This document shows positions 60,551 through 64,000 of a DNA stretch of 64,000 bases, one piece after another; positions within the stretch are counted from its first letter, which is position 1; each line of letters begins with the position of its first letter. The translations under genes were made by a program, and so were the position numbers. Source of the stretch: Bacillota bacterium (GTDB lineage: Bacteria; Bacillota; SHA-98; UBA4971); assembly GCA_012842395.1 (NCBI GenBank), contig DUSX01000009.1, forward strand, positions 62,001 to 126,000, given 5' to 3'. The notes beneath the pieces are model-generated. The model was not told the origin of the DNA. It worked only from the letters and a program-made list of their open reading frames with translations, and searched no databases.

Positions 60551-60956
60551 CACGTGTTAGACGGGTGCTAGGACGGGTGCAATATGGCCCCTAGAGGGCG
60601 ACGTGTACATGAGCCCCTTCGAGAGCGCATGCCGTGACGCAATCCGCGGAACGCCTGCCCGAGAGTGCTCCGGAGGCACGGCCGCGGGGAGGCATGAATA
60701 ATACAATAAGTACCTGCCGATAATGGTGTCGGGTGCTTTCCTAATAATGGGGCGTACAGGCTGCGTGTCGCGATATTGCGATCGAAGGAGGATTTTGCTG
60801 ATTTTAGGCGAATATGACCGAACAGGTATTTCGGCCCGGTGTGCTTCCGGTGTGATTCGACCGGGGTGATTGGAGAATGCGGCGCGCGCGCCTGGGCCGG
60901 CTTTGTTCGTGGGATGTCACCGAGAGTTGGCGCGACGCCGCAGGGAGGATGAGGAG
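60551..60956 (+). other. Leader region of the yabE-like gene
   Basis: No established gene. A consensus aaggagg (60786-60792) stands before a 24-codon frame beginning TTG/CTG (about 60796-60870), which could be a leader peptide, but start spacing is poor. AT-rich gaataatacaataag near 60697 could hold a promoter. I see no cyclic-di-AMP riboswitch motif, although such switches precede related genes elsewhere. Confidence 0.3.
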
Positions 60957-61985
60957 ATGAAGTCTGGCCCTTATAAAAGGCGGGAGCGGCCGTCCGTTTT
61001 CACCGAGCGAAAGAGGGAGATCGCGCTCGTGGTGTGCACCGCCGTCCTTCTCGTGACGGGCCTTGCTGGTGCCGCCAGGGAGGTCAAGGTCATCGTGGAT
61101 GACCAAGTCATATCGGTGGCTACAACCGCCCTTAAGGTAGGTGACATCCTGAGGCAGGCCGGGGTCGAGCTCCACGAGGGGGATGAGGTAACACCCGGCG
61201 TATCGGAACGTGTGTACGGTTCGGCCACTATCACGGTCACGCGCGCGGTCCCGGTCACGCTGGCTGTGGACGGTCGCGAGATCAAGATGGTCACGACCGG
61301 TCCGATGGTGAAACACGTCCTGGCGCAGGCGGGCGTCTTGCTGAGGCCGGACGATAAGGTGAGTCCCGGAATGGAGGCGGGCCTCACCGCCGGGATGCAG
61401 ATAAAGGTCATCCGCGTGACATCTGAGGTGGTCACCAAGCAGGTGAGGCTGGCTTACCGGATAGAGAAAAGGTCCGATCCCAGCATGGACCGGGGCAAGA
61501 CGAAGGTGCTCCGGCCCGGCGTAGAGGGCGTCATGGAGCAAAAGGTGCTCGTTACATACGAGGACGGAAGACCGGTCAAGGAGAAGGTGCTCTCCAGCAA
61601 AGTAGTGCGGCAGCCCGTGTCGAAGCTCTTGGCGGTGGGAACCCGCAATCCCGTGCGCACCTTGTATACGTCGCGCGGCGCGTACAGGTACCGTGAGTGC
61701 TACACAATGCTCGCCACCGCGTACGAGCCGGGCCCGACGAGCTGCGGGAGGTACGCGGACGGGTACACAGCCATAGGCATGAAGGCCGAGCCGGGCGTCG
61801 TGGCGGTTGATCCCAGGGTGATCCCCCTTGGAACGAAGCTTTACGTCGAGGGCTACGGCCCAGCCATCGCCGCCGACGTGGGGGCGGCCATCAAGGGCAA
61901 CAGGATCGACTTGCTTTTCGAGACCGTGGAGGAGGCTCTGCGATACGGAAAGCGATGGGTGAAGGTGTACGTTCTAGAACCGTGA
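60957..61985 (+). CDS. yabE: YabE-like cell-wall protein (DUF348-G5-3D)
   Basis: A 342-residue exported wall-active protein. One N-terminal helix (about 24-42), two DUF348 repeats (VIVDDQVISVATTALKVGDILRQAG and the VPVTLAVDGREIKMV copy), a G5 domain (about 165-240, VLVTYEDGRPVKEKVLSSK) and a C-terminal 3D domain with its three aspartates: ATAYEPGP, VAVDPRVIPLGTKLYVEGYG, and GNRIDLLF. Related to RpfB/YabE muralytic factors. ATG 60957 follows gcagggaggatgaggag. It overlaps ksgA by GTGA. Confidence 0.9.
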   Translation: MKSGPYKRRERPSVFTERKREIALVVCTAVLLVTGLAGAAREVKVIVDDQVISVATTALKVGDILRQAGVELHEGDEVTPGVSERVYGSATITVTRAVPVTLAVDGREIKMVTTGPMVKHVLAQAGVLLRPDDKVSPGMEAGLTAGMQIKVIRVTSEVVTKQVRLAYRIEKRSDPSMDRGKTKVLRPGVEGVMEQKVLVTYEDGRPVKEKVLSSKVVRQPVSKLLAVGTRNPVRTLYTSRGAYRYRECYTMLATAYEPGPTSCGRYADGYTAIGMKAEPGVVAVDPRVIPLGTKLYVEGYGPAIAADVGAAIKGNRIDLLFETVEEALRYGKRWVKVYVLEP

Positions 61986-62890
61986 AACCCTGCGCCCGCA
62001 GGCTGAGGGGCAACCCCTCGATCCGGCCGAGGAAAAACCTCGGCCAGAACTTTCTCGTGGACCATTCTTGGCTGAACGTCATCATCAGCGCGGCCGATCT
62101 CGGCCGCGCTGATGCTGTGCTCGAGATCGGGGCGGGCACGGGCGTTCTCACGCGCGCCCTTGCCGAGCGGGCGGCGCACGTCATAGCGGTGGAGCTCGAT
62201 GACAGGCTCGTTGAGAGCCTCCGGACGGACTTTCGCGGCTGGCCGAACGTGGACATCGTTCATGCTGACGTTTTGGACGTTTGCTTGACAGAGTTAATGC
62301 AATTTGATAGACTTGCTTACAGGAAATGCAAGGTCGTTGCGAACCTGCCGTATTACATCACGTCGCCCGTCATCTTGAAGATCCTCGATGAGGCGAGGTT
62401 CCTCGAGCGGGTCGTGGTGTTGGTCCAAAAAGAGGTAGCAGAAAGGATGGTTGCCGCTCCGGGCTCGAAAAGGTACGGAGCGTTTTCTGTAGTTGTGCAG
62501 TATCGCACGCTTCCTGAGATCGTTGCCATTGTGCCTCCGGATGCGTTCCGACCTGCACCGAAGGTGGACTCAGCGGTGGTGCGCCTTGTCATGCGGCGCG
62601 AGCCGGCAGTGAAGGTGGTCAGCGAGGATGTGCTGTTTCGCGTGGTGAGGGCGGGGTTCGGCATGAGGCGCAAGACGCTCCTACGGGCGCTAGTCATGGC
62701 GGGGCCTGGCGCCCTGGGCCTTCCGAGAGCGGACGAGAGCGTCATCCGGAAGGCCATGGAGATGGCAGCCGTTCAGCCGGAGAGACGGGCGGAGACCCTG
62801 AGCCTCGATGAGTTCGGCAGGCTAGCTGACGCACTCCTTGCAGTTGCCATGAGGGTCAGGCAAGAGCCCAACGGGGTTTCATCCTCCTGA
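61982..62890 (+). CDS. ksgA: 16S rRNA (A1518/A1519) dimethyltransferase KsgA
   Basis: A 302-residue SAM-dependent methyltransferase that dimethylates two adenines in helix 45 of 16S rRNA. RPRKNLGQNFLVDHSWL, VLEIGAGTGVLTRAL (SAM loop), VVANLPYYITSPV (NLPY catalytic motif) and FRPAPKVDSAVVRL are all present. GTG 61982 overlaps the yabE stop. In most Firmicutes rnmV lies between the two; it is missing here. Confidence 0.96.
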   Translation: MKPCARRLRGNPSIRPRKNLGQNFLVDHSWLNVIISAADLGRADAVLEIGAGTGVLTRALAERAAHVIAVELDDRLVESLRTDFRGWPNVDIVHADVLDVCLTELMQFDRLAYRKCKVVANLPYYITSPVILKILDEARFLERVVVLVQKEVAERMVAAPGSKRYGAFSVVVQYRTLPEIVAIVPPDAFRPAPKVDSAVVRLVMRREPAVKVVSEDVLFRVVRAGFGMRRKTLLRALVMAGPGALGLPRADESVIRKAMEMAAVQPERRAETLSLDEFGRLADALLAVAMRVRQEPNGVSSS

Positions 62891-62897
62891 GATCAAG

Positions 62898-63377
62898 GTG
62901 AGGAAAGTGGTCTTTATAAGCCCGACAAAGGGCAAGCTCAGCTTCAACGAGACTTTCAAAGACATCATGGATTACATGCAGGAGGTCCCCGGCGTCCCAT
63001 ACAAGCTCATCATCGGGACCGACTCGCAGCTGCGTGAGGACGCCTGCTTCGTCACGGCCATAGTTGTCCACAGGGTGGGCAAGGGAGCCCGGTACTACTA
63101 CAGCAAGGAAAGGGAGAGAATGGGGCGCAGCCTGAGGCAGAGGATCTTCTACGAAACGGCGAAGAGCCTCGGAGTCGCGAGCAAACTCGCCGAAAGGCTT
63201 GCGAAGAACGGTTACGGCGATCTCGACGTGGAGATCCACCTGGATATCGGGCAGAACGGAGAGACCAAGGACCTCATCCGTGAGATCGTCGGCATGGTCA
63301 CCGGGACGGGGTTCGCGGCGAGGATCAAGCCCGACTCCTACGGTGCGTCAAAGGTGGCGGACAAGCACACGAAGTAG
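62898..63377 (+). CDS. ykuK: RNase H-like YkuK family protein (DUF458)
   Basis: A 159-residue protein of the DUF458/YkuK family, an RNase H-like fold. YKLIIGTDSQLREDACFVTAIVVHRVGKGARYYYSKERE shows the first acidic residue; VEIHLDIGQNGETKDLI the second and SYGASKVADKHTK the third. The role is unknown; the family is enriched in spore formers. It starts on GTG seven bases after ksgA. Confidence 0.85.
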   Translation: MRKVVFISPTKGKLSFNETFKDIMDYMQEVPGVPYKLIIGTDSQLREDACFVTAIVVHRVGKGARYYYSKERERMGRSLRQRIFYETAKSLGVASKLAERLAKNGYGDLDVEIHLDIGQNGETKDLIREIVGMVTGTGFAARIKPDSYGASKVADKHTK

Positions 63378-63404
63378 GCAACCGCAGGCTGAACCTCCAT
63401 TGGC

Positions 63405-63431
63405 ACCTTTTCTCGTCCACCTCATAGTATG
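63405..63431 (+). promoter_or_regulatory. Sigma-K/E-like promoter of yabG
   Basis: AC (63405-63406), 16 bases and CATAGTATG (63423-63431), which agrees with sigma-K consensus AC-N16-CATANNNTA except at the last base. It lies about 40 bases before yabG, a sigma-K gene in Bacillus. Confidence 0.55.
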
Positions 63432-63469
63432 TTGGTAGCGACCGAGACGGTGCTGATGGAGGGGAGAGC

Positions 63470-64000
63470 GTGGAGCTTATCAAGGTAGGAGACGCGGTCT
63501 CTCGGAAATCGCACGGGTCTGACGTCATATTCGCGGTCATCAGGATCCTGACAGGCCCTGCACGTCGCGCCATAGCGGTCCTCAAGGGGCTGAACGCACG
63601 CCTTGTGGCGGACGCGCCGCTTGCGGACCTCGTGCGCGTGCATGAGAGGGACATAGAGTCCGCCCGGGAGCAGGTGCACAGGATTTCCAGGGAGTCCCTG
63701 GAGAAGGTGTTCCTGCGCCGGATGGCGGAGGAGATCAGCGCGACTGGCTTCAGAGGACGAGCAGCCGATGCACTTCCCCCAGGCGTTAACTACGGGAAGA
63801 TGCCCGGCCGTGTCCTTCACCTCGACGGGGACGGGGATTACCTAGGGAACTGCATGAGGTATTACCGTGAGCTCGGGGTGCCCGCCGTGGGGGAGCACGT
63901 TCCCGAGGAGGCCCAAGCGGACAGAGTTGTTCCCTTGATCCGGGCTTATTTGCCGGATATCCTCGTGCTCACCGGGCATGATGGGCTAATCGCGCGCAGG
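63470..64000 (+). CDS. yabG: Sporulation-specific peptidase YabG, 3'-truncated by window edge
   Basis: The first 177 codons of YabG, a cysteine peptidase that processes spore-coat proteins in the mother cell. VELIKVGDAVSRKSHGSDVIF at the start, AIAVLKGLNARLVADAPLADLV, then RVLHLDGDGDYLGNCMRYYRELG and the end DILVLTGHDGLIAR are strong family matches. The GTG at 63470 follows tggaggggaga. Preceded by a sigma-K-like promoter. The catalytic C-terminal part lies beyond the window. Confidence 0.9.
   Translation, partial: MELIKVGDAVSRKSHGSDVIFAVIRILTGPARRAIAVLKGLNARLVADAPLADLVRVHERDIESAREQVHRISRESLEKVFLRRMAEEISATGFRGRAADALPPGVNYGKMPGRVLHLDGDGDYLGNCMRYYRELGVPAVGEHVPEEAQADRVVPLIRAYLPDILVLTGHDGLIARR

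Noticed and set aside
60551-60956. Cyclic-di-AMP riboswitch before the yabE-like gene
   Set aside because: Expected from related genes in other phyla, but none of its conserved strings could be found.
1-64000. CRISPR arrays, rRNA genes, intact insertion sequences or prophage
   Set aside because: No spaced direct repeats, rRNA sequence, transposase or phage structural genes were seen; the 'phage holin' family member at 10139 is a chromosomal membrane protein.

Overview
The window looks like a chromosomal segment of a high-GC, endospore-forming, probably anaerobic Bacillota (clostridial-type). The evidence is LonC, YabG, a YabE-like protein, YkuK, a GerA/GerB/GerC germinant receptor, a T-box leader on leuS, and a Firmicutes-type core block (rpsF-ssb-rpsR ... 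DUF2232-rplI-lonC-dnaB-purA). Many starts are GTG or TTG, and neighbouring genes commonly overlap by 4 bases.

Layout. 0-4.2 kb: the end of a glycine-cleavage operon (gcvPB), then two radical SAM genes and a LipM-type octanoyltransferase. I read this as a lipoyl-assembly module of LipS1/LipS2 type serving GcvH. 4.4-6.5 kb: glycerate 2-kinase and a LysE-family exporter. 6.7-9.9 kb: pstS-pstC-pstA behind a clear array of PhoP-box repeats, with no pstB after them. 10-25.4 kb: a holin-like membrane protein, MscS, DUF951, ychF, the ribosomal/replication block, purA, a ferritin-like protein, azlCD, a PflX-like radical SAM protein and a C_GCAxxG_C_C protein. 25.5-26.1 kb: three tRNA genes, each with its own promoter. 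26.2-29.7 kb: a zur-znuA-znuC-znuB operon with a Zur-like operator just downstream of its -10 element. 29.7-34.7 kb: the germinant receptor locus. 34.9-37.8 kb: HD-domain protein, nucleotidyltransferase and an ABC-2 transporter. 38-51.7 kb: an accessory stretch with three unrelated peptidases (S8, caspase-like C14, clostripain C11), a BsuPI-type inhibitor next to the S8 peptidase, leuS with a very long T-box leader, an aminotransferase, a GNAT-DUF123 fusion, toxin-antitoxin remnants and a family of foldback repeats. 51.8-54.5 kb: an operon of two small paralogous proteins and two paralogous ArsA/Get3-like ATPases. 54.9-63.9 kb: cstA, an L,D-transpeptidase, an orphan solute-binding protein, a TatD-linked radical SAM protein, yabE-ksgA-ykuK and the 5' part of yabG.

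Most striking is the 51.8-54.5 kb cassette. Each of the two ATPases has lost a different nucleotide-switch motif, as if they form an obligate heterodimer, and they travel with two small proteins sharing an unfamiliar YYSLRLLPY motif. I know of no described function for this combination. Also notable are the lipoyl module, the dispersed foldback elements, the roughly 790-nt T-box leader, and a nucleotidyltransferase frame that stays open through an entire antisense permease gene. All calls come from reading the sequence; no database search was possible.
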